From Rhizobium sp. Leaf262 (GTDB taxonomy: Bacteria > Pseudomonadota > Alphaproteobacteria > Rhizobiales > Rhizobiaceae), in assembly GCF_001422245.1 (NCBI RefSeq), contig NZ_LMMM01000012.1, forward strand, positions 124,613 to 188,612: DNA of 64,000 nucleotides, in the 5' to 3' direction. A model generated the notes under the pieces. That model did no database searches. It saw only the letters and a program-made list of their open reading frames with translations, and was not told the origin of the DNA. Below, one piece after another: positions 1 to 8,453 of this stretch. Within the stretch, counting starts at the first letter, position 1, and each line of letters opens with the position of its first letter. The translations under genes and the position numbers were made by a program.

Positions 1-780
1 ATCGGCAAGTTCCAGCGCCGTATGCGCACCCGTCGCCTTGATCTTGCCTGCGATAATGTTCATGGCAGGTGAGCCGATGAATTTGGCAACGAACAGGTTG
101 GCCGGGTTCTCGTAAAGCTCCAGCGGCGCACCCACCTGCTCGACGCGACCGCCATTCAGCACGACGATGCGGTCAGCCAGCGTCATGGCCTCCACCTGAT
201 CGTGGGTCACGTAGATCATCGTCGTATCCGCCATCTGCTCCGAGAGCTTGGCGATCTCGATACGGGTCGCGACACGAAGCGCAGCATCGAGGTTCGACAG
301 GGGCTCGTCGAACAGGAAGACTTTCGGGTTGCGGCAAATGGCGCGACCGATGGCGACACGCTGGCGCTGACCGCCGGAGAGTGCCTTCGGCAGGCGTTCC
401 AGATACTGCGTCAGTTGCAGGATATCGGCAGCGGCGCGCACGCGACGGTCGATCTCCTGTTTATTCTCCTTGGCGATCTTCATGCCGAAGGCCATGTTGT
501 CGTAGACGGTCATATGCGGATAGAGCGCATAGGACTGGAACACCATGGCGATGCCGCGCCGCGAGGGCGGGATCTCGTTGACCAGTTGGCCATCGATATA
601 CATCTCGCCGCCGGTGATCTCCTCCAGACCCGCAATCATGCGCAGCAGTGTGGACTTGCCGCAGCCCGACGGGCCGACGAAGACGATGAATTCGCCCTGT
701 TTGATGTCGAGGTCGATGCCGTGCAGGACTTTGACCTGCCCGTAGGATTTGCGGATATCCTTCAGAATAACGCCAGTCAT
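1..780 (-). CDS. aglK: AglK: alpha-glucoside ABC transporter ATP-binding subunit (partial, C-terminus beyond window)
   Basis: This is the ATPase that powers uptake through AglF/AglG at the inner membrane. The ATG at 780 opens a reading frame of about 260 codons that runs off the left edge. Seen in the translation: Walker [10 protein letters not shown] near residue 40, Q-loop in [12 protein letters not shown], signature LSGGQRQRV, Walker B VFLFDEP and the switch-His loop [10 protein letters not shown]. This is the MalK/UgpC class of sugar importer ATPases, whose C-terminal regulatory domain would lie outside the window. It starts 20 nt after the aglA stop and is last in the aglEFGAK order. Family assignment is secure; the substrate is inferred from the adjacent alpha-glucosidase and AglE-type genes. 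Confidence 0.93.
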   Translation of the reverse strand, partial: MTGVILKDIRKSYGQVKVLHGIDLDIKQGEFIVFVGPSGCGKSTLLRMIAGLEEITGGEMYIDGQLVNEIPPSRRGIAMVFQSYALYPHMTVYDNMAFGMKIAKENKQEIDRRVRAAADILQLTQYLERLPKALSGGQRQRVAIGRAICRNPKVFLFDEPLSNLDAALRVATRIEIAKLSEQMADTTMIYVTHDQVEAMTLADRIVVLNGGRVEQVGAPLELYENPANLFVAKFIGSPAMNIIAGKIKATGAHTALELAD

Positions 781-800
781 GCCGTGTCCTCCCTCAATCT

Positions 801-2477
801 TCAGCCGTGGCGGGCGAAGTAAGCGCCCCATGCCGGTAATGTAACTTCGTTGCCGCTCTGCTCTGCGGTAAAGCCGTGACCGTCCAGAGCCTGCCAGTCA
901 CCCTGCGGCAACGTCACCACGGAGGGTTCTGCCGACAGGTTGAAGAGGCACAGCACTGTCTCGTTACCGAGCGTGCGCGTATAGCTGGAAACCGTGCCGA
1001 CCACCGGCTGGAACTCTATTCTGCCCTTGGCAAAGGCCGGATGCAGTTTGCGGAACGTCAGGAAGCGGCGGTAATGCTCCAGCACGGATGTCTCATCGCC
1101 CTGCTGGGTGCTGACGGCGCGCTGCTTGTGCTCGGGCGGAATGGGAAGCCAGCCCTTTTCGGCTGTCGAGAAGCCTGCCAGCGCATGGCCTGCGTCCCAG
1201 ACCATCGGCGTGCGGCAACCGTCACGGCCCTTGAATTCCGGCCAGAACTGAATGCCATATGGGTCCTGCAAATCTTCGAAAGCGATATCGGCTTCACTAA
1301 GGCCAAGCTCTTCACCCTCATAGATGCAGACCGAGCCGCGCTGGGTCATCAGCAGAGCTGAGAGAACCTTGGCGAAAGCGTCCTTGTCCTCCACCACGTC
1401 GCCCCAGCGGCTGACATGGCGCACGACGTCATGGTTGGAAAACGCCCAGCAGGCCCATCCCTCGGGTGCGGCACGGGCGAAATCCGCCTGCACATCGGCT
1501 ACGCGCTGCGGGGTCAACGCATCGGGCGCCAGAAATTCGAAGGCGTAGCACATCTGCATCTTATCATCGCCGGAGGTGTATTCGCCGACGATTTCGAGAC
1601 CGCGCTGGCTGTCGCCCACCTCACCGACGGCAGCGATATCCGGGAACTCGTCCAGCACGGCGCGGAAGCGTTTCAGGAAGGCGATATTCTCGGGGCGGTT
1701 CTTGTCGTAGATGTGTTCCTGGAAATTGTAGGGGTTCACCGCAGGCGCGGTCGAGGCATTGCGGCGCTCCGGTGCCAGCGCCGGGTTGTTGCGCAGTTCC
1801 TTGTCGTGGAAGTAGAAGTTGATCGTATCCAGACGGAAACCATCGACGCCGCGTTCCAGCCAGAAGCGGGTGATGTTCAGCAGCTCTTGCTGCACTTCCT
1901 CATTATGCAGGTTGAGGTCCGGCTGCGAGGTGAGGAAGTTGTGCATGTAATATTGCATGCGCGTCGGGTCCCACTGCCAGCCGGAACCGCCGAAAATGGA
2001 GAGCCAGTTGTTGGGCGGCGTGCCATCCGGCTTGCCATCGCTCCACACATACCAATCCGCCTTGGGGTTCTGGCGGCTGGAGCGGCTCTGGACGAACCAC
2101 GGATGCTGGTCGGATGTGTGCGACAGAACGAGGTCGATCATGACGCGGATGCCGAGGCGGTGCGCTTCTGCGATCAGCCCGTCGAAATCCGCCAGCGTGC
2201 CGAACATCGGATCGACATCGACATAGTTGGAGACGTCATATCCGAAATCCTTCATCGGCGAAGTGAAGAAGGGTGAAATCCAGATCGCGTCCGCGCCGAG
2301 CTTGGCGATGTGTTCCAGGCGGGAGGTGATGCCCTTGAGATCGCCGATGCCATCGCCGTTGGAATCCTGATAGGAGCGCGGGTAGATCTGGTAGATCACG
2401 GCACCGCGCCACCAATCCTTATCGCGCACGAGAGCAGAAGACGTCATAGCAGTGTCCTGTGTGGTATGGGCATTCAT
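801..2477 (-). CDS. aglA: AglA: alpha-glucosidase, GH13 family
   Basis: A cytoplasmic alpha-glucosidase (558 aa, no signal peptide) that would hydrolyse sucrose, maltose, trehalose or similar alpha-glucosides after import. GH13 landmarks are visible: N-terminal [20 protein letters not shown], the DAIWISPFF strand, nucleophile Asp in [10 protein letters not shown], acid/base Glu in AAVGEVGD and the third acidic residue in [10 protein letters not shown]. Its length fits oligo-1,6-glucosidase/alpha-glucosidase enzymes. It lies between aglG (6 nt upstream) and aglK (20 nt downstream) and is clearly in the operon. Exact substrate preference cannot be read from sequence. Confidence 0.95.
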   Translation of the reverse strand: MNAHTTQDTAMTSSALVRDKDWWRGAVIYQIYPRSYQDSNGDGIGDLKGITSRLEHIAKLGADAIWISPFFTSPMKDFGYDVSNYVDVDPMFGTLADFDGLIAEAHRLGIRVMIDLVLSHTSDQHPWFVQSRSSRQNPKADWYVWSDGKPDGTPPNNWLSIFGGSGWQWDPTRMQYYMHNFLTSQPDLNLHNEEVQQELLNITRFWLERGVDGFRLDTINFYFHDKELRNNPALAPERRNASTAPAVNPYNFQEHIYDKNRPENIAFLKRFRAVLDEFPDIAAVGEVGDSQRGLEIVGEYTSGDDKMQMCYAFEFLAPDALTPQRVADVQADFARAAPEGWACWAFSNHDVVRHVSRWGDVVEDKDAFAKVLSALLMTQRGSVCIYEGEELGLSEADIAFEDLQDPYGIQFWPEFKGRDGCRTPMVWDAGHALAGFSTAEKGWLPIPPEHKQRAVSTQQGDETSVLEHYRRFLTFRKLHPAFAKGRIEFQPVVGTVSSYTRTLGNETVLCLFNLSAEPSVVTLPQGDWQALDGHGFTAEQSGNEVTLPAWGAYFARHG

Positions 2478-2483
2478 TGTGGA

Positions 2484-3644
2484 TCAGCCTCCCTTGACCG
2501 AGCCTGTCAGCAGGCCGCGCACAAGGTAACGTTGGAGAGCGAAGAAGACGCAAAGCGGCACCACGATGGTGACGAAGGCCGATGCGGTGAGGATTTCCCA
2601 ATTGCCGCCGCGCGAACCGAGCAGCGCGTTCAGTGCACCCGTCAGCACCAGCTCGTCCTTCTGTGTGCCGAGGAACACCATGGCGACCAGAAGGTCGTTC
2701 CATGTCCACAGGAACTGGAAGATGGAGAAGGATGCGAGTGCCGGGAAAGACAGCGGCAGAATGATCTTGACGAAAATTTCGAAATCGCTGGCGCCGTCCA
2801 CGCGCGCGCTTTCGATGATTTCTTTCGGCAGACCGGCAATGTAGTTGCGCAGCAGATAGATGGCGAGCGGCAGGCCAAAGGCCGTATGCGCCAGCCAGAT
2901 GCCCGCATAAGTTTTGGATGGCACGCCGAAGACATTGCCGATCCAGTTATAGAGCTGCAGCAGCGGAATGAGCGACATCTGCAAGGGCACGACGATGAGG
3001 CCGACGACCATGGCGATCATCAGAGAGCGGCCGCTGAACTTCATCCATGACAGCGCGTAAGCCGCAAAGGCTGCGATTAGGATCGGGATCACCGTTGCAG
3101 GAATGGCAACCGTCAGCGAGTTGACGAAGGACTGGCCGATGCCTTCCGACGTCAGCACCGTGCGGTAATTGTCCAGCGTGAAGATCGGTGGTGTCGCCAC
3201 GGCAAGATAGACGCGCTTGGCGCGAGAACCTTCGAAGCTGGCATTCTTGCTATATTGATAGGTGCCGTCTTCGTTGATCAGAAGGCTTTCGCCATCACCC
3301 AGATCAGCCGCCTCACCTGCCGGAAAGGCTTCAGGGTCCTGCACGCGCACACCGAAGGCGGAAATCTTGCCGCCTGCGCCGTTTTCAAAGACGTTACCGG
3401 AAATGACGAAGCGGTCACCTTCCTGCTTCTGCGTCGCCGGATCAGCGAGGCGAAGGGCCTGTGTCTGGCTGGAGCTGGAAAATGCGGTCCACCAGCCGGA
3501 AACGACAAGCTGGTCCTTATCTCGTAACGAGCTGACGAGAATGCCGAGCGTCGGCAGAAGCCACAAGAGAACGACGAAGAGCACGCTGATGTGGACGATA
3601 AGGCGTGGCAGGCCGATGCGGCGAAGACGTGTTGCTATGTTCAT
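2484..3644 (-). CDS. aglG: AglG: alpha-glucoside ABC transporter permease
   Basis: Inner-membrane permease of the MalG type (386 aa from this start). The first membrane segment (LIVHISVLFVVLLWLLPTLG) is followed by an approximately 100-residue hydrophilic stretch before the remaining helices, an insertion typical of AglG proteins. The EAA loop that contacts the ATPase is visible as EIIESARVDGASDFEIF. I chose the ATG at 3644 because it has GGAGG about 10 nt upstream and follows the aglF stop by 1 nt; a start at 3665 would overlap aglF by 20 nt. It pairs with AglF to form the channel. Confidence 0.93.
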   Translation of the reverse strand: MNIATRLRRIGLPRLIVHISVLFVVLLWLLPTLGILVSSLRDKDQLVVSGWWTAFSSSSQTQALRLADPATQKQEGDRFVISGNVFENGAGGKISAFGVRVQDPEAFPAGEAADLGDGESLLINEDGTYQYSKNASFEGSRAKRVYLAVATPPIFTLDNYRTVLTSEGIGQSFVNSLTVAIPATVIPILIAAFAAYALSWMKFSGRSLMIAMVVGLIVVPLQMSLIPLLQLYNWIGNVFGVPSKTYAGIWLAHTAFGLPLAIYLLRNYIAGLPKEIIESARVDGASDFEIFVKIILPLSFPALASFSIFQFLWTWNDLLVAMVFLGTQKDELVLTGALNALLGSRGGNWEILTASAFVTIVVPLCVFFALQRYLVRGLLTGSVKGG

Positions 3645-3645
3645 C

Positions 3646-4659
3646 TCAGCGACCCTCCATCTCACGGTTTGCCTGGCGAATGTTCCAGATCATGATCGGC
3701 GTCACCGCTGCCATGATGACGAGTGCGATGACGGCGCTGCGGCCGCTATCCCCGCCGCCCCGGAACATCCAGTCGAACATGAGGTTGGCGAGAACCATGG
3801 TGTTCCACTGCCCGTTGGTCATGGTCAGCACGATGTCGAAGACCTTGAGAACGAGGATGGTGATGGTCGTCCAGACGACAGCGATGGTGCCCCATATCTG
3901 CGGCACGAGGATTTTCCAGAAGATTTGCCAGCCATTGGCACCATCGATGACGGCGGCCTCGACAGTTTCCTCGGGAATGCCGCGAAGCGCCGCTGACAGT
4001 ATGACCATGGCAAAGCCGGTCTGGATCCAGATGAGGATGATCATCAGGAAGAAATTGTTCCAGAAGGGCATGGAAATCCAGACCTCCGGGTTACCGCCAA
4101 AATACTCGACGATCGCGTTCAACAGGCCGATCTGGACCTGCCCCTCACCGCGATATTCATAGACGAATTTCCAGATGACCGACGCGCCAACGAAGGAAAT
4201 GGCCATGGGCATGAACACGATGGACTTGGCAATATTACCCCACCAGATGCGGTCGGTCATGACGGCGATGACAAGGCCGAAGAAGGTGCAGGCGGCGGGG
4301 ACGACAGCAAGCCACAGGATGTTGTTGAAAATCGACTGGCGGAAACCCGCATCAAAAAACGCCCAACGATAATTGTTGAGCCCGACGAAATTGTCACCTG
4401 TGCGGTCATAGAAGGAGAGGATGAAGGTCGCGACGACGGGGTAGACGAGATAGACGATCAACAGCAGTAGAGCCGGGCCGACGAAGAGCCAGGGGCGGAT
4501 GGCCGCACGCCGGTTCAGGTTGCGTGATGCGTGGATCACGTCACCATCTTTGACTGGAAAGATAAGCTGAAGCGCTTTATCCGACAGCCAGTAATAGGCG
4601 GCGCAGGCGAAAACGCCGACGATCATCACGCCGAGCGCTGACACGATCTGGGTTATCAT
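3646..4659 (-). CDS. aglF: AglF: alpha-glucoside ABC transporter permease
   Basis: MalF-type inner-membrane permease (337 aa). Several hydrophobic segments are visible (for example PWLFVGPALLLLIVYLVYPV and FFLMIILIWIQTGFAMVIL), and the EAA loop is EAAVIDGANGWQIFWKI. The start at 4659 has a strong ribosome binding site (GGGAGGGAAT before ATG). It follows aglE after 114 nt, a gap that carries a GC-rich hairpin, and is directly followed by aglG. It forms the heteromeric translocation channel with AglG. Confidence 0.93.
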   Translation of the reverse strand: MITQIVSALGVMIVGVFACAAYYWLSDKALQLIFPVKDGDVIHASRNLNRRAAIRPWLFVGPALLLLIVYLVYPVVATFILSFYDRTGDNFVGLNNYRWAFFDAGFRQSIFNNILWLAVVPAACTFFGLVIAVMTDRIWWGNIAKSIVFMPMAISFVGASVIWKFVYEYRGEGQVQIGLLNAIVEYFGGNPEVWISMPFWNNFFLMIILIWIQTGFAMVILSAALRGIPEETVEAAVIDGANGWQIFWKILVPQIWGTIAVVWTTITILVLKVFDIVLTMTNGQWNTMVLANLMFDWMFRGGGDSGRSAVIALVIMAAVTPIMIWNIRQANREMEGR

Positions 4660-4733
4660 ATTCCCTCCCCGTATTCCGTTCTATACCCGGCGCGACAGCA
4701 TCATTCTGTTCGGCAGAGACTTGCAGAGAAACG

Positions 4734-4761
4734 GCCCGGCAGCGGATAGCCACCGCCGGGC
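4734..4761 (-). promoter_or_regulatory. Hairpin between aglE and aglF
   Basis: A 7-bp perfect stem (GCCCGGC/GCCGGGC) with a 14-nt loop lies 12 nt after the aglE stop. On the minus strand it is not followed by a clear T-run, so it looks more like an mRNA-stabilising or partial-attenuation element than a full terminator. Such hairpins after the binding-protein gene are common in sugar ABC operons and keep binding protein in excess over permease. This role is inferred from position. Confidence 0.5.
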
Positions 4762-4773
4762 GGAGTTATCAGA

Positions 4774-6135
4774 TTATTTCAGGCCGTCCCAAGCCTTCTG
4801 GATATCGTCGCCGACCTGCTGCGCAGACTTGCCGCCAACGAAATCGACCATGCCGGTCCAGAAGGCACCGGCACCGATCTTGCCGGGCATGAGGTCCGAA
4901 CCATCGAAGCCGAAGCTGGTGGCGGTGGTGAGGATTTCACCCTGACGCTTGGTCTGCTCACTGGCGTAAGCGTCGAGGTTGACCTTCTTGTACGGTGTGA
5001 GGAAGCCGGACTGCGCCATCCAGACCTCATGGGCAATCGGCGTCTTCAGGAATTCGACCAGCGCGCGGGCGGCCTTGGAATCCTTGGTGATGGTGAAGAG
5101 CGTGCCGGCACCCAGAACCGGCGTTCCGAGTTCAGGCTTGGACGCAAATGTCGGCATGTAGAAGAAGTCGACATCCGTTCCGACCTTGGTTCCCTCAGGG
5201 AAGAAGGACGGAATGAACGAGGCCTGACGGTGTAGGTAGCACTTCGGCGGAATGTCGAAGAGACCCTTGGGGCTATCACGGAAGTCGGTGGAGGCAACGG
5301 CGGCTGCGCCACCCGAGACGTACTTGTCGTTCTTGGCAAACTTGCCGAATTCCTCGATGGCGGCAACGACGCGCGGATCGTTGAACTTCACCTCGTTGGT
5401 CGTCCACTTCAGGTAAACATCCAGCGGCTGGGTGCGCAGCATGAAGTCTTCGACCCAGTCCGTGCCCGGCCAACCCGTCGCACCGCCGGAACCGAGACCG
5501 ATGCACCACGGCGTGCCGCCGTCCTTTACAATCTGGTCGCTGAGCTTGACGAGGTCTTCCACGCTTTTGGGAACCTCGTAGCCTGCTTCTTCGAAGTTTT
5601 CAGGCACATACCAGACCAGCGACTTCACGTCTGCTTTGAACGGGAAGGCGAAATAGGCCTTCTGACCATCCTTGCCGGGGTACATGCCCAGATCGACCCA
5701 GGACTGGCCCGCGCCATAGTTTTCCTTGACCCAGTTTGCCGTCTCATCGCCCAGCGGCGTCAGAAGGCCCTTGGCAGCAAGGTCGGCCAGGAGGCCGGGC
5801 TGGGGAAGGATGGCAACGTTGGGAGGAGAACCGGCCTGCGTATCGATGACGATCTGCTGCTCGTAGTTCTCAGAAGAGGAGTAGCGAACGTTGACGCCGG
5901 TCGCATCGGCAAAATAGGCCAGAACCGACTGGAACAGGGCCTCGTCTTCACCACGCCATGGTCCGAAGATCGTCAGCGTTTCGCCCTTCAGGCTGGCATT
6001 GGCAGCCTTGTAGTCTTCGTAGCTTTTCCAGTTGAATTTTGCGTCTTCACCCGGTTTGAACTTCAGGTCTGCCGCAAGGGCTGCACCGGAAAAAAGCGTC
6101 GCTATGGCCACGGTCGTCCAGAAAGTCTTCTTCAT
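4774..6135 (-). CDS. aglE: AglE: periplasmic alpha-glucoside-binding protein
   Basis: Extracellular solute-binding protein (453 aa) of the sugar-binding family 1 type. The N-terminus is a classical Sec signal peptide (MKKTFWTTVAIATLFSGAALAAD) with cleavage likely after ALA. The mature part has the expected features such as GETLTIFGPWRGEDE and a conserved C-terminal FWTGMVDFVGG region. It is the first gene of the operon, with GGGAGG ahead of the ATG and a palindromic candidate operator 49 nt upstream of the start. It would capture alpha-glucosides in the periplasm and deliver them to AglFG. Confidence 0.94.
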   Translation of the reverse strand: MKKTFWTTVAIATLFSGAALAADLKFKPGEDAKFNWKSYEDYKAANASLKGETLTIFGPWRGEDEALFQSVLAYFADATGVNVRYSSSENYEQQIVIDTQAGSPPNVAILPQPGLLADLAAKGLLTPLGDETANWVKENYGAGQSWVDLGMYPGKDGQKAYFAFPFKADVKSLVWYVPENFEEAGYEVPKSVEDLVKLSDQIVKDGGTPWCIGLGSGGATGWPGTDWVEDFMLRTQPLDVYLKWTTNEVKFNDPRVVAAIEEFGKFAKNDKYVSGGAAAVASTDFRDSPKGLFDIPPKCYLHRQASFIPSFFPEGTKVGTDVDFFYMPTFASKPELGTPVLGAGTLFTITKDSKAARALVEFLKTPIAHEVWMAQSGFLTPYKKVNLDAYASEQTKRQGEILTTATSFGFDGSDLMPGKIGAGAFWTGMVDFVGGKSAQQVGDDIQKAWDGLK

Positions 6136-6183
6136 GTGATCTACCTCCCATCACATTGTCAGGCTATCGCCCGTAAAAATACT

Positions 6184-6195
6184 CAAAGCGCTTTG
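6184..6195. promoter_or_regulatory. Candidate AglR operator 1 (perfect 12-bp palindrome)
   Basis: CAAAGCGCTTTG is a perfect palindrome 49 nt upstream of the aglE start codon. Its central CG and AT-rich arms fit LacI-family operators. A near copy occurs on the aglR side of the same intergenic region, which supports a paired operator. AglR binding is inferred. Confidence 0.65.
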
Positions 6196-6346
6196 GCTAC
6201 CTATTCATCTCATTGAGATGGAACATGAGTCAATACCTCTGCGCAACTATGACGTTCCACCCCGATATCTCGCAGCGCAATATAAAGATTGTACGCGAAC
6301 AAATATCACTTTCCAATTGTGAACGACAATAAGAACCGCTATCTTT

Positions 6347-6358
6347 CAAAGCGGTTTG
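6347..6358. promoter_or_regulatory. Candidate AglR operator 2 (imperfect palindrome)
   Basis: CAAAGCGGTTTG differs by one base from the copy at 6184-6195 and lies 63 nt upstream of the aglR start. The two centres are 163 bp apart, a spacing that could permit looping. It may mediate autoregulation of aglR. Confidence 0.55.
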
Positions 6359-6420
6359 GGAACTCACTGGGCGAATAAAGGTTCCATACATATTCAGCAA
6401 ATAAGGGAGGGCTGCGGATC

Positions 6421-7443
6421 GTGAACCTAAAACAATTGTCGCAGCTGCTCGGCATCTCGCAAACCACCATCAGCCGCGCCCTGAACGGCTACCCGGAGGT
6501 CAACGCCGAAACCCGGCGCAAAATCATCGAGGCCGCACAGAAAACCGGCTATCGGCCCAATGCTGCCGCCCAACGTCTGGCCACCGGCAAGATGGGCTCC
6601 ATCGGCCTCGTCATGCCAACCGGGCCCGAACATCAGTCTGATGTGCATTTCGGCGAGTTTTTGAGTGGTCTGGGTGAAGCCTCCGCCCGCCACGGGTTTC
6701 ACCTCGTCATCATGCCAACCGATCCCGCCGATGAGGAAGAGGCCCTGCGCGGACTTGCCGCCAGCGGCAATGTCGACGGCATCTACCTTGCCTACATGAA
6801 GAAGAACGATCCTCGCATCGCAATGATGAAAGACCTGTCGATACCCTTTATGGTGCATGGACGCTCCTGGGGCGTGGAGACGGATTATCCCTATCTGGAT
6901 GTCGACAATGAGGCAGCGTTTCGCGATGCGACCTCGCTTCTCCTACAACTCGGCCACCGCAACATCGCGCTGCTGAATGGCCCGGAAGGATACGACTTCA
7001 CCTATCGCCGCCAGCGCGGCGTGGCTGCGGCGCTGGCCGAGCATGGGCGCACATTGGAGCCTATCAATGTCAGCCACAGCTTCATGAGCGATGAAGCGGG
7101 TTATGTGAAGATGGAAACGTTGCTGTCGCGCACGGATCGACCCACTGCCGTCATCTGCGCCTCCACGGCTCTGGCGCTCGGCGCCGTCCGGGCGCTCAAT
7201 CAGCGAGGGCTGAAGCCCGGCAAGGACATATCGATCATCGCCCATGACGATGTATTGCCTTTGCTGAAACCCGTCAATTTCTCTGTGCCTTTGACCACCA
7301 CGCGGTCATCACTGAGGGCAGCAGGTGTGCGGATTGCAGAACGGCTGATCGGCCAGATCAAGAGCGGCCAGAAGGACAGTCTTCAGGAATTGTGGAAGGC
7401 CGAACTCGTGGTGCGCGGATCGACGGGCCCGGCGCAAAGCTGA
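6421..7443 (+). CDS. aglR: AglR: LacI-family transcriptional regulator of the agl operon
   Basis: A 340-aa LacI/GalR repressor. The N-terminal helix-turn-helix is clear (LSQLLGISQTTISRALNGYP, then the hinge with YRPNAAAQRLATGK), followed by a periplasmic-binding-protein-like effector domain (IGLVMPTGPE..., HDDVLPLL, TTTRSSLRAAG). The start is GTG at 6421, preceded by AAGGGAGGGC. It is divergent from aglE, as in the known agl loci of rhizobia, and converges on folD with an 18-nt gap. An alpha-glucoside inducer is inferred from context. Confidence 0.93.
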   Translation: MNLKQLSQLLGISQTTISRALNGYPEVNAETRRKIIEAAQKTGYRPNAAAQRLATGKMGSIGLVMPTGPEHQSDVHFGEFLSGLGEASARHGFHLVIMPTDPADEEEALRGLAASGNVDGIYLAYMKKNDPRIAMMKDLSIPFMVHGRSWGVETDYPYLDVDNEAAFRDATSLLLQLGHRNIALLNGPEGYDFTYRRQRGVAAALAEHGRTLEPINVSHSFMSDEAGYVKMETLLSRTDRPTAVICASTALALGAVRALNQRGLKPGKDISIIAHDDVLPLLKPVNFSVPLTTTRSSLRAAGVRIAERLIGQIKSGQKDSLQELWKAELVVRGSTGPAQS

Positions 7444-7461
7444 GCCCTGCCCGCCGTTTGA

Positions 7462-8361
7462 TCAGAAGGTCGGCGCAGGTTTTCCAAGCGCCCGGTGCGC
7501 GGCAATGACGGTGTTGGCCATCAGCATCGCAATGGTCATAGGCCCGACACCACCCGGAACAGGCGTGATGGCAGCCGCAACCGCACTTGCCTCGTCATAG
7601 GCCACGTCCCCCACCAGCCGGGACTTGCCCTCGCCTTTTTCGGGTGCCGGAATGCGATTGATGCCGACATCGATGACGGTCGCACCGGGCTTGATCCAGT
7701 CGGTCTTGACCATTTGCGGGCGACCAACGGCAGCCACGAGAATATCGGCATTGCGGCACACGGCGGCCAAATCCTTGGTGCGGGAATGCGCCATGGTGAC
7801 GGTCGCATTGGCGTTCAAAAGCAACTGCCCCATGGGCTTGCCGAACAGGTTGGAGCGACCGATGACGACGGCGTTAAGACCGGAGAGGTCATCGCCGTGA
7901 ATGCTGCGAACCAGAAGCATGGAGCCTGCTGGCGTACAGGAGATCATCCCCGTCTCCAGATCGCCAGCAGCAAGCTTTCCAGCATTGACGAAGCTGAGGC
8001 CGTCGACATCCTTTTCCGGCAGAATGGACTGGATGACGGGATCGGAATTCAGATGTTTGGGCAGCGGCAACTGTACGAGGATGCCGTGAATGGAGGCATC
8101 GGCGTTCAATTCGGCAACCAGCCTCTCCAGCTTAGCCTGCGTGGTTTCTTCCGGCAGCGTGTGCTGCACAGACTTGAACCCGCATTCCTTAGCCATCTTG
8201 CTCTTGGAATTGACGTAGGCATGGCTGGCCGGATCGTTGCCGACGATCACCACGGCAAGCCCCGGTTTCACGCTCGTTTGCTGTTCAAGCTGCTCTGCTG
8301 CCTTTCGGACAGTCTCGACTACAGATGCTGCCTTTGCCTTGCCGTCGATCACCACAACCAT
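7462..8361 (-). CDS. folD: FolD: bifunctional methylenetetrahydrofolate dehydrogenase/cyclohydrolase
   Basis: Cytoplasmic one-carbon enzyme (299 aa) that interconverts methylene-, methenyl- and formyl-tetrahydrofolate using NADP. Seen: the catalytic [13 protein letters not shown] (Tyr...Lys pair), the folate-site motif [11 protein letters not shown], the PEKDVDG loop, NADP-site GRSNLFGKP and the C-terminal [11 protein letters not shown] signature. The length is normal for the family. It is monocistronic, convergent with aglR, and 92 nt downstream of the GumC-like gene. Confidence 0.97.
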   Translation of the reverse strand: MVVVIDGKAKAASVVETVRKAAEQLEQQTSVKPGLAVVIVGNDPASHAYVNSKSKMAKECGFKSVQHTLPEETTQAKLERLVAELNADASIHGILVQLPLPKHLNSDPVIQSILPEKDVDGLSFVNAGKLAAGDLETGMISCTPAGSMLLVRSIHGDDLSGLNAVVIGRSNLFGKPMGQLLLNANATVTMAHSRTKDLAAVCRNADILVAAVGRPQMVKTDWIKPGATVIDVGINRIPAPEKGEGKSRLVGDVAYDEASAVAAAITPVPGGVGPMTIAMLMANTVIAAHRALGKPAPTF

Positions 8362-8453
8362 ATGCCTGCCTCCTGGGTATTCGATCGTTGTCTATCGACC
8401 TAAATGCTTCGCAGGCTGTTGGAATGCAAGGGAAATCGCGGTGTAACGAGAAA

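Noticed and set aside
1416-2276. A 286-codon plus-strand frame opposite aglA
   Set aside because: A shadow of the aglA coding sequence; AglA has clear GH13 motifs and operon context.
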